43,255 nucleotides of DNA, from assembly GCA_001275005.1 (NCBI GenBank), contig JWZX01002618.1, forward strand, positions 1-43,255. Reading direction: 5' to 3'. Under the pieces are notes generated by a model that saw only the letters and a program-made list of their open reading frames with translations, did no database searches and had not been told where the DNA came from. Made by a program: the position numbers and the translations under genes. Source of the DNA: Chrysochromulina tobinii (Eukaryota > Haptophyta > Prymnesiales > Chrysochromulinaceae). Shown one piece after another: positions 9,568 to 18,420 of this stretch (position 1 is its first letter; every line of letters starts with the position of its first letter).

Positions 9568-11274
9568 CCACTCATCTCAGTCGCCCTCGAGGCGTCCGTT
9601 TCGATGGCTGGGGTGCGCCGCCGCCGCCGTTGCTGCCTCATCCTTCGCCGCCGCTTCCGCGGCTGCTGCTGCTGCATTGGCTGCGCTCGGGCCCCTGACT
9701 GGCTCCTCCACGCGGTGAAGTGATGCACGACTTCTTTCCCCAAATGATCGACTAAGATTCGAAAGACCTTAAAGCAACTCTTGCCAGTGTTGCTCCAGGT
9801 TGTCTGATCGCCGCTGGCCGTGGTAGCCTGCCCTGCCCGCGCTCTTGCACTTGCTATGAGCCCTGCTCCCCACCCGTTTGGCCAACTCTGACCTCTCATT
9901 CGATCGCGTGTGCAGGAGCTGGTCACATCTCATCGTTCCTTCGCGTGCCTTCTGTTGTCGGTGCGCCGGCATCTTCCAACTGGTGCGCATCTACAAAGCG
10001 CGCGCGAGCCCGTTTCCTGCAGGCCGTCCCTTGCTGGCCGTCCCTTGCCGGTGCAGCATTTGATGAATGGTGTGTTCAGTTCTGCTTCCGATCACGTTGA
10101 CGAGACTGTACCGTGTCCAACTGCTCTGATGCTGCACCACGAGCTTCTAATGCGGCCCGCCCGCCCTGCACTTGCCTGCGCTGGCGCTCCCTCCCCACGG
10201 GCCGGGTCAGGGATGTTAGCTTCCTGTGTCGCTGCAGACTTCGGTCGTTGCGGACATCTCACGATTCATCTTTCGGGGCTGAGACCCACTCCGCCCGGCC
10301 GTGTCCTTGCTGCCTCCCCTTCCCCTTCCCCATCCGAGCAAAGTATCGCATTCGGCTTCAACTGGCCCGGCGAACCCAGGCCGCTACTGCGGCCTCGGGT
10401 GCCGCCCCAGTGCCAGCCATGTGAGCACGAATCGGAATCGCTCCGGTAGAACGGAATGCTCGGCCGCTTGCCCTGCTTAAGGCGGCGCTGAGGCCCTCTA
10501 TTCCTATGGCCGGGGAGGCGCTGCCACGGCGAGGGGCTTTGCCACACTCCCACTTCCATCGTTCCTGCCCCTGGCTTCTAGCACACCTCGCGTATTCTAT
10601 CGGCCGCCTCTGAACCTCCATGCCATGCCCCACCCTCACGCAGCTACCAGCAGGGGCACGTCGCGATGCAGCAACAGACGCCACAGCCACATAAGCGAAG
10701 CGCGAGCTAGCGTGACATCTGAAGACAGGTGAGCGACCGCGTGCCCATGACTGGATTCCTCGCCTACCCGCCATCGACCCGGCAGCCGAGGCCGCCCATA
10801 AGGACGATACAACTCCTTACAGTTATCCCTGTCTGAGATCTCGTGCGGACTTAAAAGACAAGCATATATCTGAATGCGCGCGGTCCCGGAGCGGCCTTCG
10901 CTAGCACCTCTGCGCTAGCTGCCACGAGCTCGCTGCCCTGCTCACCCTCTTCATTAATCGTTGCTGGCCTCGACTCCCGCCTTTGTCTTTTTCAGGATGA
11001 TCCCGGTTCATGTCCCAGATCGCGACTTCGGGCGAGCGGTGCAGCGGTCTCGCGACGCTCTCGCACTCCAGGTGCGCGCCAAGCGCGCGACCCTGCTATG
11101 CCCTGGCCGTGCCTGCGCGATTGGCTATGGCGTGGCTGTGTGTTGCAATGATCGATGCACTTCATTCGCAGTGACCCCCTGAGTGATGGTTAATCGCCAT
11201 CGATGTAGGCACAAACTTCCTTGGATGTCTGAGCACACACAGCCGCCTGCCCTGGCTCGCCGCTGGCTGCCCTT

Positions 11275-11306
11275 CTGCCCTCCTGCCCTCCTGCCCTCCT
11301 GCCCTG
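11275..11306. repeat. GCCCTCCT octanucleotide repeat
   Basis: Four copies of the 8-base unit in a pyrimidine-rich stretch; low-complexity, non-coding. Confidence 0.85.
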
Positions 11307-12173
11307 GCCGCCTTCGGAATGGAAGCACGCGCGGGGATTGAAACCCTCGAGCGTGCCCCTGCGTGGTCGGAAGCACCCCGCCTCGTGCGGACATATGGTG
11401 TAAGGTTCTCACGCTCACATTCCAGATCAAAGGCTGCTGAGCCCGGCGAGCTCCGCTCGCTGTGCGGCTCGCGGCGCCAACGCATATCTCATAGCCTCGA
11501 ATCAGCCGCTCTGGCCATGAAGATGGAGGAAAACCATGCGGTGGACAGTCCATATCCCTTTCCGTCCCTTGCCGTGGCGTGGCCTACTCTCTGCCCTTTG
11601 CTACCTGTATGCTACTGCACACCGCGCCCCTGCAATGACTGATTCCGGCGCGTGTCATTGCTCCTGCAGGCGTGGTGCGCTGTGTGTACACGCTTTACGG
11701 CTTCAAGCCTGTAGATCCGAGTCCGAGCCCGGGCAATCCAAAGCAATTTGTTAGGAAAGACCAATCCGGAAACGTGCGGTGTATATTTTCTAAGTTTCCG
11801 CGTTGCGTGCCTCCGAGGAGCGCGCGAGGAACCGGAGGTCCCCAGCGCCGGCGGGGGCCCGCGACGGACGGTAACGACGGAGCCGCGCGAGATCGCGCCG
11901 ATGCCCGCGCGCTCGATTGCGGGTTTTGCGCGGTCGTTATGTTTGGGTGTTTCATTCTCTTTTGAACATTTCATGCTGCGCACATTTGTCAAACGTTTGA
12001 TTGCGGTCACCGTTCTGTCAAAAGAGAGTATGAGACTCCGATCTCCGTCTCGCGCGGCGCCGCGGAGCGCGGACCAACGAGCGTGCGATACGCATATTTG
12101 AACACTGCCACTGGTTTGTGGTTAGTTTTGGTACATCCGTCCGAAGTTTTCAGTGAGTCAAAAGAACTTGCGG

Positions 12174-12199
12174 TTGCGCGTTGCGCTTGCGCGTTGCGC
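12174..12199. repeat. Perfect 13-bp tandem duplication
   Basis: TTGCGCGTTGCGC occurs twice without a gap, and each unit is itself a near duplication of TTGCGC. Non-coding, about 550 bases upstream of the channel gene. Confidence 0.85.
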
Positions 12200-12751
12200 T
12201 CCCGACCGTGTGCCGAGCGTCCGATACGGCTAATTTTGGTACATAGCAAACATCTTAATTTGGACCAAGAATTTGGGGTAACTGCGATCCCTTTTCTCTG
12301 CACCAACCCTTTCGGTCCGAAGGGGACCATATCGCCAATCCTCGCCTCGGGACAACCTCCGTGTCCTCGTGGTGTGTGGGTTCGAGAGATTCAACATCCC
12401 GTGGCGGCACTTTGGTTCCTTGGTTATGGACCATTCTGTACGGTATACGCACATCGAGGAGCCTGGTCCGTCGCATCGAGCACGTGGGTCGTTGCAAGCT
12501 GCAGTCCTCTCGGCGTGGCAATCAGCAAAGATATTGATATATGGCATGGCCAGAGCCGCGGTCGCGTGCAGCTGCAAAGACTACTCCTCTGCCAAAAACG
12601 TCAGCATCATCAACAAGGGTATGTCCCCCCGTGGGACGCCCCCGTTGAACTTGAGGCAGAGCGTTACATTGAAGCGGAGCGCTTCATGGAAGAGCAGTAG
12701 AAGAGCAGTAGCGCATGGTGGACAAAACCAAAAGAGTCAACAATCCAGCGG

Positions 12752-15211
12752 ATGGCCAAGGGCCATGCTGATGAGGACTCGGTGTCATCCCGCGATCTTC
12801 CTGACACAATTAATGAAGACGAATGGCAGGAATACGCCAAACGGACTTCACTCTTCTTCCCTACTGGTCCGCTCAAGTTCAAGTGGGACTTAGTCATGCT
12901 CGCACTGATCGTGTATTCATGTGTCACCGTGCCCTTTCGAATCGGGATGGATCATGCTGCTGAAGGATGGTGGTGGGTTCTGGAGGTCATCGTTTCACTC
13001 TGCTTCTTGGCCGAAATCTTCATCGTCTTCAACACTGCCTATCTCGAAGGCGACCAGTTGGTGATCAATCGCTGCATGATCTGCGACAACTACTTGCGCG
13101 GCTGGTTTTGGATCGATCTGCCAGCCTCGTTTCCGGTAGAGCTGTTCGAGTACTTCGCGGCAAAAATGCAACAAGTCGACGACGGCTCCTCTGCCAATGC
13201 GATGATTCGCGCACTGCGACTCATGCGCTTGGCGAGGGTACTTCGGTTGCTCAAGCTCCAGTCGTACATCGATGCCGTAGAGGATGGGCTCGGCGTCAAT
13301 TTACGGATGCTCGAGCTCGTAAAGGTGGTGGCAGTGATTCTGTATCTGTGCCACATCCTCGGCTGCTTGTGGTTCTTCCTCGCCGACACGCACGAGGACA
13401 AGGAGAGCACCTGGCTCTATCACTACAATCACGGCTCAGGAGTCGATGCAGACGTGTGGACGCAGTACTTGTACTCGGTCTATTGGTCGCTCACCACACT
13501 CACGACGGTCGGCTACGGCGACATCGTGGCGAAAAACGACGCTGAGCGCTTGTATGCGCTGTGCTGCATGGTCATCGGCGCCATACTCTTTGGCTACCTC
13601 ATGTCCACCGTCGCCGATCTGCTCCGCAGCTACGACATGAACAAGGTGATGATGCAGCGGGGTATCGACGAGGTGCGCGACTTCCTTCGCTATCACAAAT
13701 TTTCGCCTGAGATGACAGGCCGGGTGAAGCGCTACTTTGAGTTTTACCACTCGCAGCGATCGAGCATCGATGAGGAGCACATAATCCAACGCATGGCGCC
13801 GGCGCTCCAGCGTGACGTGCAGTCTCACCTGCTCAAAAGCACAGTGCGCGCTATTCCGCTTTTTTCGGACAGCCGGAGCTACATGACGCTCGACCTGCAG
13901 CTGATGGTGCACTCGGCGCTCAAGCCACTACTTCGGGAGACCAAGGAGATCATTTTGACAAAAAACGATCCCGAGGCAGCCCGGCAGCAGATATTCTTCT
14001 TGCGCCGTGGCGCGGTGGAAGCCATCGCCGACATCCCGGATGTGTGCTACTTTGAGATCGACGCCGCCAAGGAGCTTGGTGCGGTCATCGGAGAGACTGC
14101 GCTCGCGCACAGCCAAAAGCTTGATCGCCGAAACAAGGTCATCCATTCAAACCGGGCGAGCTACGCCACCTTTCGTGCGCTCAGGCGCTGCGAGCTCTAC
14201 GCGCTTGCGCTCACCGACCTGCATCGGATCACGAAAGCCATGATGAACGAGAAAGGAGGAGGCAATCCTGAATCAAATACGCCCAAAATGATCGAGCTGG
14301 AAGAGATGGCCAAACTCATACATGCCCCATACTTGAAGCGCATGTGGGCACGCACCTACATGCTCCTTTTCTTGTCCAATGCCGCGAATCCCGTGGCCAA
14401 ACTCAGGAATGGTAAGCTGGACCGAGTTACATTCGCAGCACTCAGGTTGCAGGCCTACTGGGTAAGGTGCCAAACTCGACGAGCCACACGCGACATGTTT
14501 TTGAAACCGTACGTGGAGCTCCTGCCTGGGCTCATCCCAGTCACATCTCTCTGGGGAAAAGCTCGGGCTGCGATTGGGGGAGTCGGCTCGCGCTCTATGG
14601 TGGAATCGGATGTGACAACCCTCACAACCCTGATCGAGCAGCTGCTCGCCGCTGATCGAGCCAGGGATGCATCTCTCCACAAGATCGCCCAAGGCATTGC
14701 AGAGATCACACAAATTATGAGGCCGGGGAGGTGCGATTTTGATCAGGCACGAGTCACAGAGCGCAGCGCCCATGACACTGGATACAAGGTCAAGCGTCCA
14801 AGCCTGGGGACACTGCGAACGCCGCCGCACAAGCCAGCGTCGCCTGGCGTGGAAGAGAAGCAGCTGAGCGTCCAGCTCCTGCTCCCGGCAGCGTCAGCGG
14901 CGACTCTCGCGGTGGGCGAGCGCTTCACGCCCGGGCGGGAGGAGTACCGGGCAATCAAGGAGACGCATTCGGACTGTGTAATCTGCTTCAAGATGGGCAA
15001 GTTCTACGAGCTCTTTGAGGAGGATGCCGTCCTCGGCCACAGCGAGCTCGACCTCGCCTTCATTGGCAAGGGCGCGCCTCACGTGGGCTTCCCAGAGGCA
15101 GCGCTGCCCATGTACTCCCAGAAGCTCTTTGAGCGCGGGTACAAGGTGGGTGTGGTCTCAGCGGGGGTGTTCGAGCAGATGGAGTCAAGTTCCGATACAT
15201 ATTCGAGCTGA
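12752..15211 (+). CDS. Voltage-gated K+ channel (CNG/EAG type) fused to MutS domain I
   Basis: Single uninterrupted 819-codon frame, ATGGCC start. Segments: S1 about residues 45-62, S2 74-94, S3 112-130, S4 with arginines every third residue (RALRLMRLARVLRLLKLQ, 153-170), S5 186-210, pore helix and K+ filter TTVGYGD (251-257), S6 266-290. A C-linker follows, then a cyclic-nucleotide-binding-like domain (about 365-495) with a degenerate phosphate-binding cassette (GETAL, then NRASYATFRAL), so ligand binding is uncertain. Residues 615-655 look like a coiled coil. Residues about 725-812 match the MutS/MSH6 mismatch-recognition domain I: FKMGKFYELFEEDA with the Phe-x-Glu motif, GHSELDLAF, then GFPEAALPMYSQKLFERGYKVG. 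MutS domains II-V (connector, lever, clamp, ATPase) are absent. The fused part may be a functional module or a captured gene fragment; the channel call itself is firm. Confidence 0.93.
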   Translation: MAKGHADEDSVSSRDLPDTINEDEWQEYAKRTSLFFPTGPLKFKWDLVMLALIVYSCVTVPFRIGMDHAAEGWWWVLEVIVSLCFLAEIFIVFNTAYLEGDQLVINRCMICDNYLRGWFWIDLPASFPVELFEYFAAKMQQVDDGSSANAMIRALRLMRLARVLRLLKLQSYIDAVEDGLGVNLRMLELVKVVAVILYLCHILGCLWFFLADTHEDKESTWLYHYNHGSGVDADVWTQYLYSVYWSLTTLTTVGYGDIVAKNDAERLYALCCMVIGAILFGYLMSTVADLLRSYDMNKVMMQRGIDEVRDFLRYHKFSPEMTGRVKRYFEFYHSQRSSIDEEHIIQRMAPALQRDVQSHLLKSTVRAIPLFSDSRSYMTLDLQLMVHSALKPLLRETKEIILTKNDPEAARQQIFFLRRGAVEAIADIPDVCYFEIDAAKELGAVIGETALAHSQKLDRRNKVIHSNRASYATFRALRRCELYALALTDLHRITKAMMNEKGGGNPESNTPKMIELEEMAKLIHAPYLKRMWARTYMLLFLSNAANPVAKLRNGKLDRVTFAALRLQAYWVRCQTRRATRDMFLKPYVELLPGLIPVTSLWGKARAAIGGVGSRSMVESDVTTLTTLIEQLLAADRARDASLHKIAQGIAEITQIMRPGRCDFDQARVTERSAHDTGYKVKRPSLGTLRTPPHKPASPGVEEKQLSVQLLLPAASAATLAVGERFTPGREEYRAIKETHSDCVICFKMGKFYELFEEDAVLGHSELDLAFIGKGAPHVGFPEAALPMYSQKLFERGYKVGVVSAGVFEQMESSSDTYSS

Positions 15212-15675
15212 TGCACATCACGGAGAGTGAACGAGCCTCGCTAGAAGATGTTAGAAGATCGAGTTAGAAGACTCCTGTTGAATGGCCGGTGCAATGCGCT
15301 ATAGAAGCTCTCGTAACTCGTATATATACGATTCAATTACGATAGTCGCACAGCCGCGAGCCGGTCCCGCGCGCGACGCCCGGGGTCTCTCGCCTCGCCC
15401 GGCCCTAGTCGAGTACTTGCTGCCGCGTGCTGGCTTGCGATAGATGATACTTACACAACTTTCCAATACGTCCATGCTTGATGCTAGAGGGGCCGCCCCG
15501 GCACGAAAAACGAACGATTCACGAGCTCGTATAATTTCCCAAGGAGGGCATGCACCCGTATACCTAATATGACGCTAGTACCTCCCGGACTTCGGAGAGG
15601 CAAAGGGAGCGGAGAACGAGAACGGAAGCCCCTCGCGAGACGCCGTTCCCATGTGTAATGTACGTCAGGTCCGCG
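15212..15675. other. Convergent intergenic region with nested palindrome
   Basis: Between the 3' ends of the channel and epimerase genes. It contains GTTAGAAGA-type short repeats (about 15239-15270) and a nested palindrome (15311-15342: TCGTAA/TTACGA enclosing CGTATATATACG). A similar CGTATAT-GATTCAATT string occurs at the end of the methyltransferase gene (17996-18020). No coding pattern seen. Confidence 0.55.
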
Positions 15676-16590
15676 TCACTCGATCGGTGTGCATTGGGGT
15701 GTGATCTGGAAGGTCTGCGCGGCGGACCAGGTTGCCCCGGGCTCGAGGCTCACCGGCTTGCTCACAGCACCTGCCTCGAGGCAGAGATAATGCTGCCACT
15801 CACCGTCGCCGAGGTCTGCCATGGTGGGTGCCTTGGCCTTGCCGAGGTTCCACATGACGAGGTCGGGGAAGGCCGCTGTCTTGCGCAGCGTGAGCTCCGC
15901 GTAGCCGGGCATCGCCAGCTGCACCACCTCGGGGGCTTCCAGGTAGACACGGTCGACCTCGCCCGCGATGGCCACCTCTTCTGCCTCCTCGATGGCGACG
16001 CTCCCGCCCGCCGTATTGTCCTCGTACTTGAGCCCGCCCAATCCGAGAACTTTGACGGTGGTCACGTCAGGGACCGCAAAGTACGTGTGCAGCGCCGAGG
16101 CAAAGGTGAGCGGTTCGGCGCCTGTGTTCGTGAGCTCCATGGCGGTGGAAAGCGCCTCGCCGGTGAGCGTGATGGCGTAGCGCAGCTCGAATGCGTGCGG
16201 CCAGACCGCGCGCGTGGCCTCCGAGTCCTTGAGGAACAGCACCAGCTTGGTTGCTCCCTCGTCGCTCACCATCTCGGCGATCTCCCACTCGGACGACGTG
16301 CGCACGAAGCCGTGTTTCGGAAGTGAACCGCGCCCCGAGAACTGAGGCCAGCACACGGGAATACCACCGCGGATGGCAGCACCGTCGCCAAATTTGGAGG
16401 CCGACGAGACGAACAGGCGTTCAACGCCGTCGGCTGTCTTCCACGACGTGACGTGGGCGCCGGTCAGGATCACCTCACAGCTCGCGCCGCTAGCCGGGTG
16501 CAAAAGGGTGGCCGTCGGGAGGTCGTTGCGCCCGAGTGCGACATTGATGTTGCCTGCGAGCGGTGTACCGTTCGCCTCCGTTGCAGCCAT
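15676..16590 (-). CDS. Glucose-6-phosphate 1-epimerase / D-hexose-6-phosphate mutarotase
   Basis: 304 residues from ATG at 16590 (ATGGCT); the frame is open upstream but has no other ATG. Members of the aldose-1-epimerase superfamily (YeaD/Ymr099c branch) interconvert alpha and beta anomers of hexose 6-phosphates at the entry of glycolysis. Recognised signatures: GGIPVCWPQFSG, KHGFVR, AVWPHAFEL, a central ALHTYFAV with the conserved His, and the C-terminal DLVMWNLGKAKAPTMADLGD followed by EWQHYLCLEAGAV with the catalytic-type Glu. Length and motif order fit the family. No targeting peptide is evident in the short form, so cytosolic location is inferred. It is divergent from the zinc-finger methyltransferase, with 148 bases between starts. 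Confidence 0.93.
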   Translation of the reverse strand: MAATEANGTPLAGNINVALGRNDLPTATLLHPASGASCEVILTGAHVTSWKTADGVERLFVSSASKFGDGAAIRGGIPVCWPQFSGRGSLPKHGFVRTSSEWEIAEMVSDEGATKLVLFLKDSEATRAVWPHAFELRYAITLTGEALSTAMELTNTGAEPLTFASALHTYFAVPDVTTVKVLGLGGLKYEDNTAGGSVAIEEAEEVAIAGEVDRVYLEAPEVVQLAMPGYAELTLRKTAAFPDLVMWNLGKAKAPTMADLGDGEWQHYLCLEAGAVSKPVSLEPGATWSAAQTFQITPQCTPIE

Positions 16591-16738
16591 CCCAATGCAC
16601 ACGATGAAGCCGCGGCGCAAAGCAGCGAAAACAGACGGGCAACGAGGCGTCGTCGGAGAAGATCGTGAAGGCGCCGGGAGGAGAGGAGAAGCAGCGAGCG
16701 AAGGTGTTGCTGTGAAATGAGACTGAAATGAGACTGAA
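16591..16738. promoter_or_regulatory. Short bidirectional promoter, epimerase / methyltransferase
   Basis: Only 148 bases separate the two start codons, so both transcripts must start from here or from within the neighbouring gene. No TATA box is seen. The right end carries the 11-base ATG repeat described separately. Confidence 0.6.
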
Positions 16739-16749
16739 ATGAGACTGAA
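16717..16749 (+). repeat. 11-bp triplicated start region with two overlapping mini-uORFs
   Basis: ATGAGACTGAA is repeated three times (ATGs at 16717, 16728, 16739). The first two each encode Met-Arg-Leu-Lys then TGA, and the stop of the first overlaps the next ATG as ATGA. The third ATG opens the methyltransferase frame. The repeat therefore builds two identical 4-codon upstream ORFs in front of the presumed start. Confidence 0.75.
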
Positions 16750-18004
16750 ATCGATTGCGGCCCCCGTGCTTGGAGAGCGTGCGCGTTGTGTGTTATTCAC
16801 AGCAGCAGCACCCACTTGTCAAAAAGCAATGCTGTTCGCGATCTTGGCGGCCGGTCTCCTGCCGCCCCCACCGTCCCGACGTACGACGCAGCTGCCTCTT
16901 CAAAGTACTGGTGCGGCTTTTACACCCTCCTCGAAGTACTGGTGCGGCGTTTGCACAACGGGCACTGAGAAGAAGAAGCAATTTTCGCAGCACCTCGCCG
17001 GAAAACGCCATGCAGAGATGGTCAGTGCAGCAGAGCGGAGTTGGAGCGCGTGGCAAACGAGCCGCTGGCACGATGAACTAGTACCTCGAGAGGCTGTGAC
17101 TGCAGCCTTTTCTATGAACGAGTTCTTGAGCGGCTTGCCGGTGAGGACACGTTCTCAAGGCGGCCCGCGCCAGAGAATTGGGCACGACGGCACTGAGGGT
17201 ATGATTGCACCGCACCTCACAGTCTCAGCCTTGCCCGCCGTGAAGCGCGCACAGCTGTGGCGATATTTGCGCGACCTCATGGGTGATGGGCACGACTCGC
17301 TCCCAGAGCTCGTGGCAGCGGTCGATGACCGCTACCTCCGGGTGAAAGAAATACTCGAGTCAGCCGAAGTTTACCGCCTCGCGCACAAGGCTATCTGGGC
17401 TGCGGGCTACGAGCAGCCCAGCCGAGCCCAGCCAAGCCAAGAGCTGCTGGCCATCGACACGGTCTACGACGTCGCCTGCGGCCACGGCCTCGTAGGGTTG
17501 CTCCTTGCGTATCGCTTCAGAGCACTCCAGGTCGTCTCCGTAGACCTGGTACACCGACCGGCCTTCGACGCGTGGGCGAGCGCGCTGGGGTTGAGCGAGG
17601 AGCCACGGGTGGCCTTCCGGGAGAGATCGTTTGAAGAGGCGATCGACGAGAGGCAGGCGCACGAGCGCGCGCTCGTCCTCTGTGTGCACGGGTGCAACGA
17701 GGTCAATCGCTTGGCGGTGCGCTGTGCGAGGCGCGGCGGTGCGGGGTGGCTGCTGGTTCCCTGCTGCCTGCAAGTGGACGCCTACCTGCCCGCGTCGTAC
17801 TCGGTGCGGCTGTCGGACGAGACGCGGTACGCGCTGCTTTGCGGCGCGATGGCAAGCGAGTATGGGGCTGCGGTCGTGTGGGCGCTCGATAGCCGTATCA
17901 CGGGACGCGGCATCGTCTTAGGCGGAGGGCCGCCGCTCGAGCACGACCGCACTCAAGGCTCGCGTACCAACGAGATCGACAACGAGACCGCAATCCGTAT
18001 ATGA
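16739..18004 (+). CDS. U1/matrin-type zinc-finger SAM-dependent methyltransferase
   Basis: 421 residues from ATG at 16739; a later ATG at 16829 (MLFAILAAG, hydrophobic, then Pro/Arg-rich) could be the true start and would look like a targeting peptide. Residues 69-91 form a C-x2-C-x12-H-x5-H finger (WCGVC ... HLAGKRH), the U1/matrin type that usually binds double-stranded RNA or spliceosomal partners. Residues about 243-270 carry methyltransferase motif I (YDVACGHGLVG) and the acidic end of strand 2 (VVSVDLVHR). A VPCCLQ string at about 338-343 follows. Substrate unknown; RNA is inferred from the finger. Just before the finger a 31-base segment is duplicated out of frame (16903-16948), so an indel history at the N-terminus is likely. 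Confidence 0.75.
   Translation: MRLKSIAAPVLGERARCVLFTAAAPTCQKAMLFAILAAGLLPPPPSRRTTQLPLQSTGAAFTPSSKYWCGVCTTGTEKKKQFSQHLAGKRHAEMVSAAERSWSAWQTSRWHDELVPREAVTAAFSMNEFLSGLPVRTRSQGGPRQRIGHDGTEGMIAPHLTVSALPAVKRAQLWRYLRDLMGDGHDSLPELVAAVDDRYLRVKEILESAEVYRLAHKAIWAAGYEQPSRAQPSQELLAIDTVYDVACGHGLVGLLLAYRFRALQVVSVDLVHRPAFDAWASALGLSEEPRVAFRERSFEEAIDERQAHERALVLCVHGCNEVNRLAVRCARRGGAGWLLVPCCLQVDAYLPASYSVRLSDETRYALLCGAMASEYGAAVVWALDSRITGRGIVLGGGPPLEHDRTQGSRTNEIDNETAIRI
16903..16948 (+). repeat. 31-bp spaced direct repeat before the zinc finger
   Basis: AAGTACTGGTGCGGC occurs at 16903 and again at 16934. The period of 31 shifts frame, so only the second copy encodes the finger's KYWCG; the first reads STGAA. Confidence 0.85.
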
Positions 18005-18420
18005 TTCAATTTCAATAGAGCGCTAGGGCCCCGTGACTGCTGACTCATGGCATACCGGCGGACGGGAGCCGTGGTGCCGGAATTGACTGCGAATACCGAC
18101 TTGCAAAAGCTGCGATAAAGCAGCCACCGTGCCGGTCCGGGCCCGCTCCCCGGCCGGGACCGCACGGTCGCTCGGTCCGCACACGGGTCACGTCACACCG
18201 CGGCGATGTTATTTCATTTTAACGTCGCGGTCGGACGACCCTATCCCTAAATCACGCAAACGACCCGAGGAGACAGGAGTAACGTAGACCCGAGGTAGTA
18301 CGCTAGACTAAATGAGTTACGCTTCAGAGTCAATCCTGGCACGCGCAGGTACACGCACAGCGGCCAGCGCCCCCGGTTACAGGGCTCAGGGCGTACTCGA
18401 GAGTCGTAACTTGAAAGAAC
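18005..18420. other. Convergent intergenic region, no gene seen
   Basis: Lies between the stops of the methyltransferase and the DUF4838 gene. A GC-rich palindromic block (about 18120-18180) is followed by a short T/A-rich stretch (about 18205-18222). Nothing coding or RNA-like recognised. Confidence 0.5.

Larger units (their letters stand above)
7491..12751. other. 5.3-kb region without recognisable genes
   Basis: No reading frame here resembles a known protein, and all open frames are short and differ from neighbours in composition (Arg-, Cys- and His-rich shadows). The plus strand of about 8,900-11,700 looks pyrimidine-rich. Short tandem repeats are scattered through it (listed separately). 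I found no long terminal repeats, no transposase or reverse-transcriptase motif, no tRNA and no CRISPR. It must contain the promoters of the two flanking divergent genes. It could also be a decayed mobile element, a long non-coding transcript or a gene with many small exons that I cannot see. Confidence 0.5.

Noticed and set aside
16905-16935. A 31-base GT...AG intron before the zinc finger
   Set aside because: Too short for splicing, and the alternative frame it would open has no ATG; better explained as a direct repeat.
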